NCBI GenBank assembly: GCA_001579985.1
Contig: LRSR01008832.1
Coordinates: 1 to 64,000 of the forward strand
Direction of reading: 5' to 3'
Length of the DNA: 64,000 bases
Source of the DNA: Hypsibius dujardini
Lineage: Eukaryota; Tardigrada; Eutardigrada; Parachela; Hypsibiidae
Of the stretch, positions 45,985 through 56,727 are shown piece after piece (the stretch's first letter is position 1; every line of letters begins with the position of its first letter). The notes under the pieces are model-generated. The model made no database searches. It had not been told where the DNA came from and was given only the letters and a program-made list of their open reading frames with translations. The position numbers and the translations under genes were made by a program.

Positions 45985-46912
45985 TTTACCTAACTTGGGT
46001 AAGAACGGAGATTCTCCCTCCCAATCAGTGTGGTTTTTTCCCCACAATTACTGTACTGTCGCGATTCTAACGGCCGTTTTTTGGCCCTACCAGTAAATTA
46101 CGACCCCCGGGTTCGGGCCGGGCTGGAATTGAATCCGTGACGTCACAGAGTCTTGCACGGGGGGAGGCGGGGCTAAGCTGCCTGTTAGAATCGCGACAGT
46201 ACAAAACTTAATGATATATCATGATTTATATTGGAGTCTCGGGCTGGAAATCACATCTGCGGTTTCAGAAAAAGATATGGCAGAAAAAAACTTTCCGCGA
46301 CACTTTGTGCTACGGGCCTGGGCTTGATAGTTTGATTTATTAGCAACTTATAAATGTTTTTATTTTAACCAATATTTTTCACAACGCAAACTTATTTTCT
46401 AAATTTAATAGTAAACTTCTGCAAAATATAAAAAATGGATGAACAATTTTCCGATCCAGAAAACACTGCGAAAAACATTAAATGTAAAAAGAGAGCAGTG
46501 GCACCACCAACACGGTCGGAATTCTGATTATTGCTGCAGCGCTGTTTTTCGGTTTTATTTTTCCGGACAGTATTTCATTTCCACTCACAACAACCTGTCA
46601 AATTAAATTTTGATTTATTTTGTACGTTTGGCTGAAGGCTTCTAGGAAGTTTAACAAATATGTTTGTGTTCTGGAAAATATTGATTGGGATAAAAAAAAA
46701 TGAAACTTGCCAATCAATCAATCAATCAAGCTCGAACTATTGCACAAAGTGACGAGAGAATTTTCTTTGTTCCTTATTTTTTTTCTAAAACCGCAGATAC
46801 GATTTCCAGCCCAAGACCTCAATGAAAAATGTATAATATACAGACAGGTATTTATAATGAAAAACCCTTGCCGATCGGGAGGGAAATTCTCCGTTCTTGC
46901 CTAAGCAAGCAT
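45985..46912. repeat. Large foldback element interrupted by a nested MITE
   Basis: The outer arm GGTAAGAACGGAGATTCTCC at about 45995 pairs with GGAAATTCTCCGTTCTTGCC near 46885. The inner arm GGGCTGGAAATCACATCTGC at about 46235 pairs with GCAGATACGATTTCCAGCCC near 46800. The left arm is longer than the right by about the length of the nested element at 46051-46204. Confidence 0.65.
46051..46204. mobile_element. Nested TIR MITE (TACTGTCGCGATTCTAAC)
   Basis: A perfect 18-bp terminal inverted repeat, TACTGTCGCGATTCTAAC at the left and its complement at the right, about 154 bp in all, with a GC-rich centre. It encodes nothing and is likely mobilised in trans by an unknown transposase. Confidence 0.75.
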
Positions 46913-47740
46913 AAGCGAAAGAGCAGTAACAATCTGTGATATAGTTCAAATACATGGACGCGTTTCGAACAACGATTATCAGGGGATGGCAACCAAGCAA
47001 CTTCCATAGGGCGCCCCTGAAAGTCCAGCGGGGGTCTGAATTCCTGGCACTGCCGTTTTTATTCATGACAAAAAATATATTTGGGATTGAAGTATATCAA
47101 AGATAATAAATAAACTATATGCATTTAACATAATTGTATGTTAATATACATTCTATTTTATGTTTATTATGTTAAATTTTTAATATCTCCTTTAACCCCA
47201 AACATAAATTTGTCAAGAATAACATTTTGGACCGAATAGCAGCTTCAAGGGTCCAGGCCCCCGGACTATCAGGGCGCCCCCGGGGGGGCAACGTTATTTT
47301 GAGGCGTGGTCCGGCAAGAATGATTGCACATGTCAGAGGGGAAGATTTTTGGTCTCGCATCTGAAAAAGACAGTATGAACATAGCATAACTGGGAAACTA
47401 GACGCGCCCTTGAAGCGTAAAGTCATCTGCGTATGTGCACCTCGACAGTTGCCACACTTTCATCTATTCGTCCTTGTAAGATCACCTCTCCGTAAAACCT
47501 CGTGAATATATAAATATATATGAACTAGCTCGAAGGAACAGTAATCCGATGAAGAGGTATTTTCCAATCTTGTACCGTCAAATAATTCGGATATGACCAG
47601 CTTATAGAGGGCATTGAAGATAATGTGAAAGTGAAGTTAATGTATCTCAAAAGAATAACGACAGATCGTTCAGAAATACAATGGAAAAACTGGACATATG
47701 GAATGGAAAAGACAATAGCTGGATTGTTGTGCTGTAGTCC
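46913..47740. other. Intergenic stretch without a supported gene
   Basis: Holds GC-rich patches near 47000-47035 and 47245-47300 (GGGCGCCCCCGGGGGGGCAA), partly palindromic, that may be repeat ends. No gene supported. Confidence 0.35.
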
Positions 47741-48774
47741 TTACAAACAATATCGCGACCGAGGGAGAAAACCGCAGATTGGATGTCGGGCCTAAAAGAG
47801 AGCACGTCATTGCAATCCTCAACTCGAATTTTTTTCTGTGACCCGTCGTTATATAGTAACTAGAAAAGCAGTAAGTCTCAAATTTATTTGAATTAATAAT
47901 TAATAAATATAATGTTAATTGTAAAATGTTTTTAGTTATGAGTTACAGGGAACCAGAATAAAATAGTGTGTTGCAAATAAATATATCTACATAAATAATA
48001 AATAAATACTTTCTAATTCTTATCTAATTCTATAATAATGACAAATAATATCTAATTCTTTCGAATTAAAAACTAATAAATGTTTTTATTTATGAATTAC
48101 AGGGAATCAAACTAAAACGGTGTGCATATCTATTTTTTTTAGTTGACAATTACTAAATACATGATTTTATTAAAGAAAGTTCAGGTAGCAAACTATTTTT
48201 AATTAGAACTTACAGGGAAAAATTGCGTCACGCTGCGTTGTGCGGTGCAAAAGTACTCGATCCGCAGCCGGACTGGACCAGCAACGGGGCATCCCGGCTT
48301 TCCGGTATCCGCAGTGGACACCGCCACCTTACAGAACTGTCCTCCGTAACGCTCCCGTCTCATGTGTCGCATGCAGTAGCCGTTTAACAGCCCGCCAATC
48401 TCCAAGTTCTGACATCCATCGACCGGTAACAGGGCTCCTGGGAACATCCTTGGATTGGCATATGAAGCAGAGGATATGGTCAGAAAGGGACGTTCCGGTG
48501 GGCAACTGATGGCACGAGAACGGCCCTTGAGGATAGACACCCGTTCTCCATTGGCGACGTACGTCGAAACAGTCTGTCAAAATATCACAAAGTTTAACAA
48601 TGAAATTTTTAAAAGTATCTACTTATTTTAAAATGATGATATGATTTGGTCATGATAAACAAATTCAAATTTGCAAATATTTAATTATGTTAAACTCCAT
48701 GATCATCTGATTTGGTCGTGATAAACAGATCATTGACTTACGAAAAAGATTAAAAATGTTTTGAGGAAATCCAT
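47741..48774 (-). CDS. SUEL/rhamnose-binding-lectin-like secreted protein 3
   Basis: Three phase-0 exons: 48742-48774 (MDFLKTFLIFF, signal peptide), 48214-48573, and 47741-47791 (ARHPICGFLPRSRYCL, TAA); 147 residues. The middle exon (360 nt) includes RAISCPPERPFLTISSASYA, a cysteine pair around DGCQ and GYC, QFCKVAVS, KPGC and LRIEYFC. Donor CCT|GTAAGT and acceptor TCTTTTAG are strong. It is the most diverged of the three whole copies in the loop between the first strand and the second cysteine. It faces away from the CUB-like membrane protein genes to its right. Confidence 0.65.
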
Positions 48775-49049
48775 TTTTTTGCCGCGACAGAAAGTTTCCT
48801 GTATAGAACGCTAGCAATTCAAAAAAAATGAAAGCTGTTGGAAGGAATTTAAATTTCACTGGACAAAGGTGGGAAAGATAGGAATTCTTTTTAATATGTG
48901 TGAAAAAAGAGTCTTTAAGTATGCACGTGAAAATATGAGGCGGCCATTCAGCCTGAGATTTTAGTAAGTTGACTAATTTATCAAAACCAGTTTTTTTTAT
49001 GGAAGGTGTTTTATTAGTGAGCTGACTAATGTAAAATACCACCTAAACC

Positions 49050-49500
49050 GCTTGAGTTAAGATGCGGCTGCTCCTTTTGAGTCAGCATTTCCGAAGAAAT
49101 CAAAGTTGCTTTTACCTGCGGACGCATTTAACTGGCCATATATCGGCAACAACGCTTTTTCTTTCGCCTCTTTTACAATGTAGTTTGCCGTCACTACTAA
49201 AACAAACGGCCGTGATAAAAGTACCATAAAATGCAGCAAGCAACGTCGTATGATCTTCACTTCCGGTAAGCTCCAACCGTGATTTTCCTTTTGACATGCG
49301 AGCCTTATTCTGCCCAGTAATAAATAGGTTGCATCTGTCATCATCCATATCAAAACGTACGTCTCATTGTCCGATGGCTCATGTGTTAATTCTCTTATCC
49401 CAGATCATGACTTCACACGTACACCTTCATATTTCAATTGGCCACATATTACCAATCAAAGTCGGCCTCGAATCAATGAATTCCATTATCGGTTGACGAA
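49050..49500. promoter_or_regulatory. 5' region shared by the two CUB-like genes
   Basis: AACGTACGTCTC, GATGGCTCATGTGTT and TCTATCTCACGCAGCCGCAG here match AACGTACGTCCC, GATGGCTCACGTGTT and TTTATCTCACGCAACTGCAG at 54215-54350 upstream of the second copy. Conservation of non-coding blocks at matched distances marks the extent of the duplication and possible shared control sites. Confidence 0.45.
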
Positions 49501-49686
49501 ATTTGCTTAATCGAATGCGTCTATCTCACGCAGCCGCAGATAATAGATTTATTATTTGCTACAGTTCAGTTAAGATTATGATAAAACTGGCGTTCTGCTC
49601 TCTCTGCATGAGAAAAATAGCAAAACGGAACGAACTTTTTTCCCGCTATTGTTTTAATATTCCCCTTTTAATTTTGGTTGAAAAAA

Positions 49687-52600
49687 ATGAGCAGTACTTT
49701 GCAGTTAATCATTTTGGTGAGTGTGCCGGCGTTCAGCTTGGGACAAGTTTACAACTCATGTAAGTATGATAAACTGACAGTAATAGTTTTGAATCGAACG
49801 GCAATTGTTTGCTGTTTCAGTAGAATTATATTGTTATAATATATAATATATAATATATAACAATCATATTATATTATAATAACTATAATTAAACTTTTAT
49901 AATTATGCTGTTATGGAATTATACGTTTCAGTGGAGCTATACAATTCCGACATGATTACGCTCCCATGTTCTTACTACCCCGACATGAGGGCAGGAACCC
50001 TCAAACTGAAATATTATCCACAGGATAACTTTACAACGACCATCAAAGTGGAGAACTCATCTCGATGCTCTGACTCCAGCACCTACGCCATATATCTCAA
50101 CGTCAAGTACGAGAAACAATTTACCTTCCATTGAGACTTAAAAATCAGTCGCTAGAGCTTGTTTAAAACAATAAGTAGCAATTTGAAAGTCTTAATAATT
50201 TTGTCGTAGCTTTCAGGAAAGATGTTCGTACTTTTTTGTGCTCAAATAAAATTACCAGCGACTGCGCTTTAAACAATGCGCTTTCGTTCAGTCAATTTTT
50301 TGCGGTGCTACAAACTCTTCTCACGTTACGTTTTCATGCAGGGTTTTGGCACTCCGGAAGAATGATTCCGTTGAGATTTACGAAAATGGAATGTTGGTAA
50401 AACGTTTGCCAGGCGGACCGCATCTGACTTTCGGTAGTGTGACCTCTGTGGCGCAGTTGCTTTCGGCCTGGAGGATGGAACCGAGGCTTGAGCTTCGCTT
50501 TATTAAAAAATCAAATTTGGCCATGTCAGACTTCGGCAATTTTCTCACCTTGGAATATGTGGTCCTTCGAAGTAAACAGAGTTTCCTCATCGTTAGCATA
50601 AGATGAAATTACGAAGCGCAGATAAGGAAATATTTCTCCATGTTTTAAAAAGGCCGATAGAGCCTTTGCTGAGCGAGATATTTTGATGTTTTCTGTGATT
50701 GAAATTCCATTGATTTAATTTCAGAAAATTACTTTTTTTCACCTACTGGTAGGTCTTTTCACTTGAATAATTAATCTTGTATCAAGTTATTTTAGCTTCA
50801 CATTCTGTTTTATTTTCTAATTTGACGTCCAATTAAATTATGTGTTAATAAATTATACATAGCTGTTCTTCACTTTTGAATCTGAAATTGCCCATTTTAA
50901 TTTCACCACGAGACTTTTTGATTATCTTTGCTTTTCTCTGGTTGTTATTGTAATCGCTGAATTGGTTTTGTTGCTAATTTCAGACGAGTCCAATAGCTTG
51001 ACGGAGACAAGATGTGAAGCTCCAGAACGGCGCCAACCCTAATGAGTACTACTGCGACCCAAGCGGGGATTTCGTCACGTGTCCCATGGAATATTTTCCC
51101 ATGGTGGGACTGAACCCAGTCAATTTCCTTCCTCTCCCGTACACCCTCGATGCCTGTCTACTGTACTATCCGCTACCATATACACACCTGGCTACGCGAA
51201 CTACCTCCCGTCCCGTCCCAAAAGTCAACACTACCACTTCCCTCAGCACATGTAAGGCTTCAATCACAGGCTCGGTTTAGGGTCCCTATACGTGGGAGCC
51301 GGAGTGGGCAAAGGGGCACAGTGCATTTTTTCAAAACTGAACCCAAAATTCGGCATCTTTCTTGAGGCATTATTCAAGTGTCACTTTATGTCACGAATTA
51401 AGTATCCCTGTTTTTTATTTACTTTAGTGATGAATATGAAAACTTATTTCGCCAGTAAAGTTAAAACTTTTTTATGATATTTTAAAGTCGATAAAATCCA
51501 GGAAGATAACATTTTCCTTCATTTTCATTGTAAAAATGGTGGTGTTTCGAACTAAGTTTAAAACAATTATTTTCAAACTTTTTTATTTTAAATTCAATTT
51601 CGAGTCGACTGGCATCACCCGGATATTTTTCGGATATCATGGGGCGGAGCTATGGGTATCTTTCAAAAAGGACCGATTATTCGAGCGAAGCTGTCCAGTT
51701 TCGGTTTATAGCTCCGCCCACTGATATCAAACTTCCTTTTGGCTAATGTCAATCGACTCGAAATTAAATTTGAAAGGGGATTTTTTAAAAAGATCGTATT
51801 TAGTGTAGCTCTAAAAATGATAAATAGTGTAAATAGAAATAGTGTAAATAGAAATAGTGTAAAAATAGTGTAGAGATAGTGTAGAAAAAGCGTAGAAATA
51901 GTGTATAATAGTGTATAATAGTGTATAAATAGAAATAGTGTAGAAATAGTGTAAATTGAATCTTCCTTTATTTTTTCAACTTTTAAGTATTACCATAAAT
52001 GATTTTATTTGACTTACAGTGAAATAAGTTTTCATTTTCATCACTAAAGTAAATCTAATAGAAAATATTTCAAAGTGATTTTGAATTCGGCACTTCAATA
52101 ACGAATGCACCAAGTTAGTCTTGTCCCGGATCATTTCGAGTCCTGTGGGTGGGGTCTGATTTCGAAGCCTCCCCCCCCCCCAGCGGATTCAGAAATATTT
52201 TCACCAGCATCAGTTTTTTCATCAAATTTGACTATTCTAGACCATTCTAGACTGTTTTAAACGTATCATTTTGCAATGAATAATAGGGAGCTTATACTGG
52301 AGTCCAACAAACTTCAAATCTGATGGGAAAACTGAAAGTTTTGAAAAATGTTCTGAAATCCTCGAGGGGCCTTTGGAAATGTGATCTCACATCTCTACTC
52401 TAGTGATCAAAAACAAGAGGCCGATTTTGCGTTGAATTTTGAGAAAACATGCATTTTGCCCGTATGCCCACCCCCTGGCTCTACCATGACGGGTTCTGCT
52501 TCGAACCTGTAAGAACCCTAAACGAGCCCCTGGTTGAATAGTACCAGTACTTCAACGCCGTTTCCCGGGGATCTTTATAATATAATGACGGAGTACAGTA

Positions 52601-52860
52601 GAGGTATCTTTTTCTTCTTAGATCAAATCGTCCTTGCAGTCTGGGTGTCCATTGTACTGTTCATAGGGCTGCTACGCGGGTGTGCCTTCTGCTTCTGTCG
52701 GGGCACGCCTACCCAGAGGAATGACTGTCAGCCATTGGTTGTAAATGAACAAGGCCAGCGAACCGGGAGTGTCATTTCAGGGAGCTATTTGGGTGCACCT
52801 CCGTCGTACGAGTCAGTCAGCCCGAGGGGCGGTCCTTCACAGGATGCTTCAAAGTATTAG
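49687..52860 (+). CDS. CUB-like ectodomain type I membrane protein with PPSY tail, copy A (possibly decaying)
   Basis: Five exons by comparison with copy B: 49687-49759 (signal peptide MSSTLQLIILVSVPAFSLGQ), 49932-50106, 50342-50571, about 50984-51251, and about 52604-52860 (TAG). The ectodomain has DMITLPCSYYPDMRAGTLKL and NDSVEIYENGMLVKRLPGG. The last exon has one membrane span, FCFCRGTPTQRND and GSYLGAPPSYESV. Relative to copy B, two cysteines are replaced together (Tyr and Phe), and exon 4 has a net frame change after ETRC. An alternative acceptor at 51012 would restore the frame but drop that Cys. A 1.3-kb foldback insertion fills intron 4 and ends next to exon 5, whose acceptor is uncertain. 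AATAAA follows at 52893. It may be a pseudogene or a diverged isoform source. Confidence 0.5.
51588..51780. repeat. Nested foldback element (ATCGATTGGCATCAGC family)
   Basis: TTCGAGTCGACTGGCATCAC and CATGGGGCGGAGCTATGG, mirrored by TATAGCTCCGCCCACTGATA and GGCTAATGTCAATCGACTCG. It lies wholly inside the element at 51258-52532, so it inserted later. Confidence 0.75.
51825..51955. repeat. AATAGTGTA minisatellite
   Basis: Roughly a dozen imperfect units of 9-15 bp, built on AATAGTGTAAATAGA and AATAGTGTAGA, follow directly after the nested foldback element. Confidence 0.8.
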
Positions 52861-52892
52861 CAACGAACCGAACCAAAATAACTTGATACCGT

Positions 52893-52898
52893 AATAAA
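52893..52898 (+). terminator. Candidate poly(A) signal of CUB-like copy A
   Basis: AATAAA 33 nt after the stop codon. The intact copy B lacks this exact hexamer at the same place. Confidence 0.3.
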
Positions 52899-54505
52899 TA
52901 TCGGTTGCCTACAAGTCTTTCGAAATTATTTGTCTATAGCAAGTATTTTAAATTCTCATGCCTTAAAAATCAAAATACATGTATCCTGCGAGCGCTTTGC
53001 TAACCGAATTCACAACCTGTAAAAACATAGAATTCATCTGTCCGAGCGAGCAAATAAAAACATTTCACTACACAAAACCTCAAATTGGGCGTTAAAAATT
53101 AAAACTTTGCTTTGAGTTGATGCTTTGCTATCTACAAATTGGGGCACCTTACGATTTGTTCATAGCTCAGTGTATCTATCCATCCCCCCACGCCTGCGAC
53201 CTCGCCAAATCGTGTCCCACTTTAATAAGTGAAATTTTCTTTCAATTATACGTGGATAGGTATATTAAAAGTTGAATATAAACTAATCGCTGAACTTAAA
53301 GATGTGACTGCTCCTTCTGGTTCAGCATTTCCCAAAACTCTACGTTTCTTTGTGCCACGTACACATCCTGTTGTGTATAAATATCGTCCAGACACATTTC
53401 AGGCGACCATACTATGAGCAAAAAGTGGCCTGCATTTTGAATGCATTTGACATGACGCGGCAGCTAACCAAGCTTTTCAAGTCGACCCTATTATACTAGT
53501 AGAATAACGGACGAAGACCGCTTGTCGTACTACTACGACGTAAGAAGAGAAAACTAAAGCGTTGCGAACTGATCTTCCCACAACTGCAACTCGCGAGCTT
53601 ATATAACCGCTGCGGCAGTGTACAGGCACATATGCATGTACAATGTATAAAAATGACCAATGGCCATATCAACGTAAGCACCCAACAAAACAGAGTACAG
53701 TCAGTAGTGCTCGTAAATATGCAAGAGCTGTTCACACAAGACAAAGTACAGTAATGCTCATAAATAGACCAGAGCTCCAGTACAGTACAGTACGAAAGTA
53801 CGTGTACACTAATGGTAGTAGGAGATGACCAAACACGGAGTGGTGACAATGGACGAGAAGGTCTTGATTTGCAGTCCGGGCGTTGACGGATCAGCAAACG
53901 CGATAGACGGCCCGTGGCGAGTTTTCGGTTTAAACTGTTTACAGCAATGTGTTTAAAACATGAGTTTAACAAGGCAGCACAGCGAAAGTTATTTCGCTCA
54001 ACCTAAGCTAATTATCTTAAAACAAACAATAATTTTAAAATGCAAATTAAGAAAGGAACTTACAAACTCACAAATGTGTAAATTCCTCAAGTAGAGATGC
54101 TTTCCTTCAAGAAGACAAAAACGCCTTTGGATAGAGAATTCGAAGACCTTTCCTTTAATTAAGATCATGTTATACCTTTGAAATTCTTGAATATTCAATT
54201 ACGCTGTCACGATTCATAAAACGTACGTCCCTTTCGGATGGCTCACGTGTTGATCTCCCTACCCCGCCCATGATTTCATGCGCACATTTTCGCACTTTAT
54301 CGGCTGATGAAGTGTACTCAATAGAAAGTGTTTATCTCACGCAACTGCAGATAGCAAATTTATCATCCGCACTAGCTCGGTTAAAATTTAAGGCTGGCCT
54401 TCCCTTCTCTGCATGGAGAATAGTAGCAGACTCTTTCTCACCGTTACCGAGTAGTACAAAGTCATTTCACATCAATTACTGTGCTTTAAAATTTCATTTG
54501 ACAGA

Positions 54506-56373
54506 ATGGGGAATATTTTAAAATTAATCATTTTGCTGAGCATCCCGGCGTTCAGCTTGGGACAAATTTACAACTCATGTAAGTAGAATAAATTATTCAG
54601 CCATGAAATTACTGAAATAACCTTGACATCATACTGAATTTTCTTGCCTTCAGTAACACTAAACTGCAATTCCGACATCATCACGCTGCCATGTTCGTAC
54701 TACCCGGACCAGAGGGCAGGAACCATAAAACTGAAATATTATCCAAAGGAAAACTGCACAACAACTATCAAAGTCGACAACTCCTCCCGATGCTTCGGTG
54801 CCAGCACCTACGCCATATATTTCAACGTCAAGTATGAGAGAAACTACACCTTTATTTATCGGTTTCCATCACGTACTATTACTGTTACTAACAATATACT
54901 TGAGTAATTAGTACTAATAGTAATAGGTATAACTAGTAATATTTTATTTTAATAATTAGTTTAATTAATAATAAAATGTATTTAGTCTTCGTTGACTTTA
55001 GCAATTTGTACTATTAGTAATTAGTATAATTAGTACTATTAATAATTAGGGTAATTACTAATAATAATATTTGGTACTATTAAGAAATAGTTAAAAGAGC
55101 ATCTTAATGATTTATTATTATAGCAGCGTGTTTCAATATTTAGTATTTTAGTGTTTTAGCATTTCATCATTTTAGTATTTTAGTATCAGTAATTTAGTAA
55201 TGTGCTTCAGTAATTAGTACTATTTCCTGTTACGGTGTTTTTTTTTATAGGGTTCTGTCCCTTGAGAGGAATGATTCCGTTGAGATCTACGAAAACGGAA
55301 CATTAGTCAAGTATTTACCAGGCGGTCCGCATCCGACTTACCGTAGTGTCACCTCTGTAGCGCAGCTGCTGTCGGCATGGAAGAGGGAACCGACTCTGGA
55401 ACTTCGCTTCAATAAAAAGTCAAACTGGACCTGGCCTGTTCTCGGCGATTATCTCACGCTGGAATATGTGGTCTTACGAAGTAAACAAAGAGCGTAAACA
55501 GCCAGCAGATTTCCCTTCCTTACTGTTAATAAAACTACGATAAGGTTCAGAAGTGCAACAAATTCATCACATCTTGAAGGAGTCTGTATACACATCATCT
55601 GACTACTCAGTTACTTGTTTTGTCTTCTGTGATTTTATTTTTCATTTAATTTTAGAAAATAGATCCTGTTTACTTTTATACTTCAACTATTATATCGATA
55701 TCTTTAGCTTCTCATTTAGCTTTGACATTTATTTTATAAACGTAATTGGAGTGTATTACTTATTTTTGGAATCTACAATGTATATACAAGTTTCGCACTT
55801 TTTGTAGCCTCTAATTTGACTTGGGGCTTTTCATTTCATAAATTATGTATGATTTTTGTTCTATATAATCGTTCGTTATACGTATGAATACTAATTTAAT
55901 TTATATAAACAAAATTTTATCTCTGCCTGGATCGGATTCTCTTGTTATTCATTTCAGACGAGTCAAACCCCATCCTAGAGTCGAGATGTCCAGGCCTCCA
56001 GTATGGAGCTCTCCCTAATGAGTACTACTGCGACCCAAGTAGTGATCACGTCACTTGCCCCATCAACTATTTTCCAATGGTGGGATTGAATCCGGCCAGT
56101 TTTGTTCCTGAGCCGTACACTCTCGATTACTGTCTGCAACTCTATCCGCGGCCCTATCAACCATTTGTCACACGACCTACTTCACGCCCCAATCCAAATT
56201 ACAACTACGGATACTCACGTTATACCAGTTCGCTGGACACATGTTAGTTTGAATAGCATAAGCCAAGCTAGGGCTGCGCAACCGCTAGCTTCATTCAGGA
56301 AAATATTTACTAACGGATCTGTCTGTCTGTCTGTCGATCAGCCTGTCGGTTTGTCTGTCTGTCTGTCGATCAC

Positions 56374-56416
<43 letters not shown>

Positions 56417-56727
56417 ATGTCTGCATGTTTCTCTACGACTACGAATACTTCAAATCAGCATACGAAAAAGGCGATTTTGTGTTTTTAGATCAAATCGTCT
56501 TTGTGGTATTCCTGTCGATAGCGCTGTTCATAGCGCTGCTACGCCTGTGTGTTTTCTGCTTCTGTCGGGGCACGCCCGTCCAGAGGAATGATCGTCAGTC
56601 ATTGGTTGTAAATGAACAAGGCCAGCGGACCGGGAGCGTCATTTCAGGGAGCTATTTGGGTGCACCTCCGTCATACGACACAGTCTGCCCGCAGGGCGGT
56701 CCTTCACAAGATGCCCCAAAGTACTGA
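54506..56727 (+). CDS. CUB-like ectodomain type I membrane protein with PPSY tail, copy B (whole)
   Basis: Five exons: 54506-54578, 54654-54831, 55251-55480, 55958-56242 and 56459-56727 (TGA); 344 residues, all joins in phase. The signal peptide is MGNILKLIILLSIPAFSLGQ. The ectodomain (about residues 25-160) contains LNCNSDIITLPCSYYPDQRA, ENCTTTIKVDNSSRC, NDSVEIYENGTLVKYLPGG and LGDYLTLEYVVLR, which suggests a divergent CUB-type beta sandwich. A Pro- and Cys-containing stalk follows (NEYYCDPSSDHVTCPINYFP), then one membrane span (FLDQIVFVVFLSIALFIALL) with a juxtamembrane FCFCRG likely to be palmitoylated. The cytoplasmic tail has GSYLGAPPSYDTV. A PPxY motif binds WW domains such as those of Nedd4 ligases. 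I recognise no named family; the layout recalls Shisa-like adaptors only in general form. A CTGT tract precedes exon 5. Confidence 0.7.
56317..56425. repeat. (CTGT)n microsatellite before exon 5 of CUB-like copy B
   Basis: About 20 CTGT units ending 33 bp before the exon 5 acceptor. They could act as an extended pyrimidine tract. Confidence 0.85.

Larger units (their letters stand above)
51258..52532. repeat. Foldback element (CTCGTTTAG family) in intron 4 of CUB-like copy A
   Basis: The left end GGCTCGGTTTAGGGTCCCTA, then GAGTGGGCAAAGGGGCACAG, is mirrored by GTATGCCCACCCCCTGGCTC, ACCATGACGGGTTC and AACCCTAAACGAGCCCCTGG at the right. It contains a nested element (51588-51780) and an AATAGTGTA minisatellite (51825-51955). 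Confidence 0.7.

Noticed and set aside
49057-49353. 98-residue minus-strand frame
   Set aside because: Part of a non-coding flank duplicated near 53290, where the frame is not preserved.
53496-53972. 158-residue minus-strand open frame
   Set aside because: Irregular composition, no recognisable domain, no splice context, and it lies in the duplicated 5' flank of the CUB-like genes.
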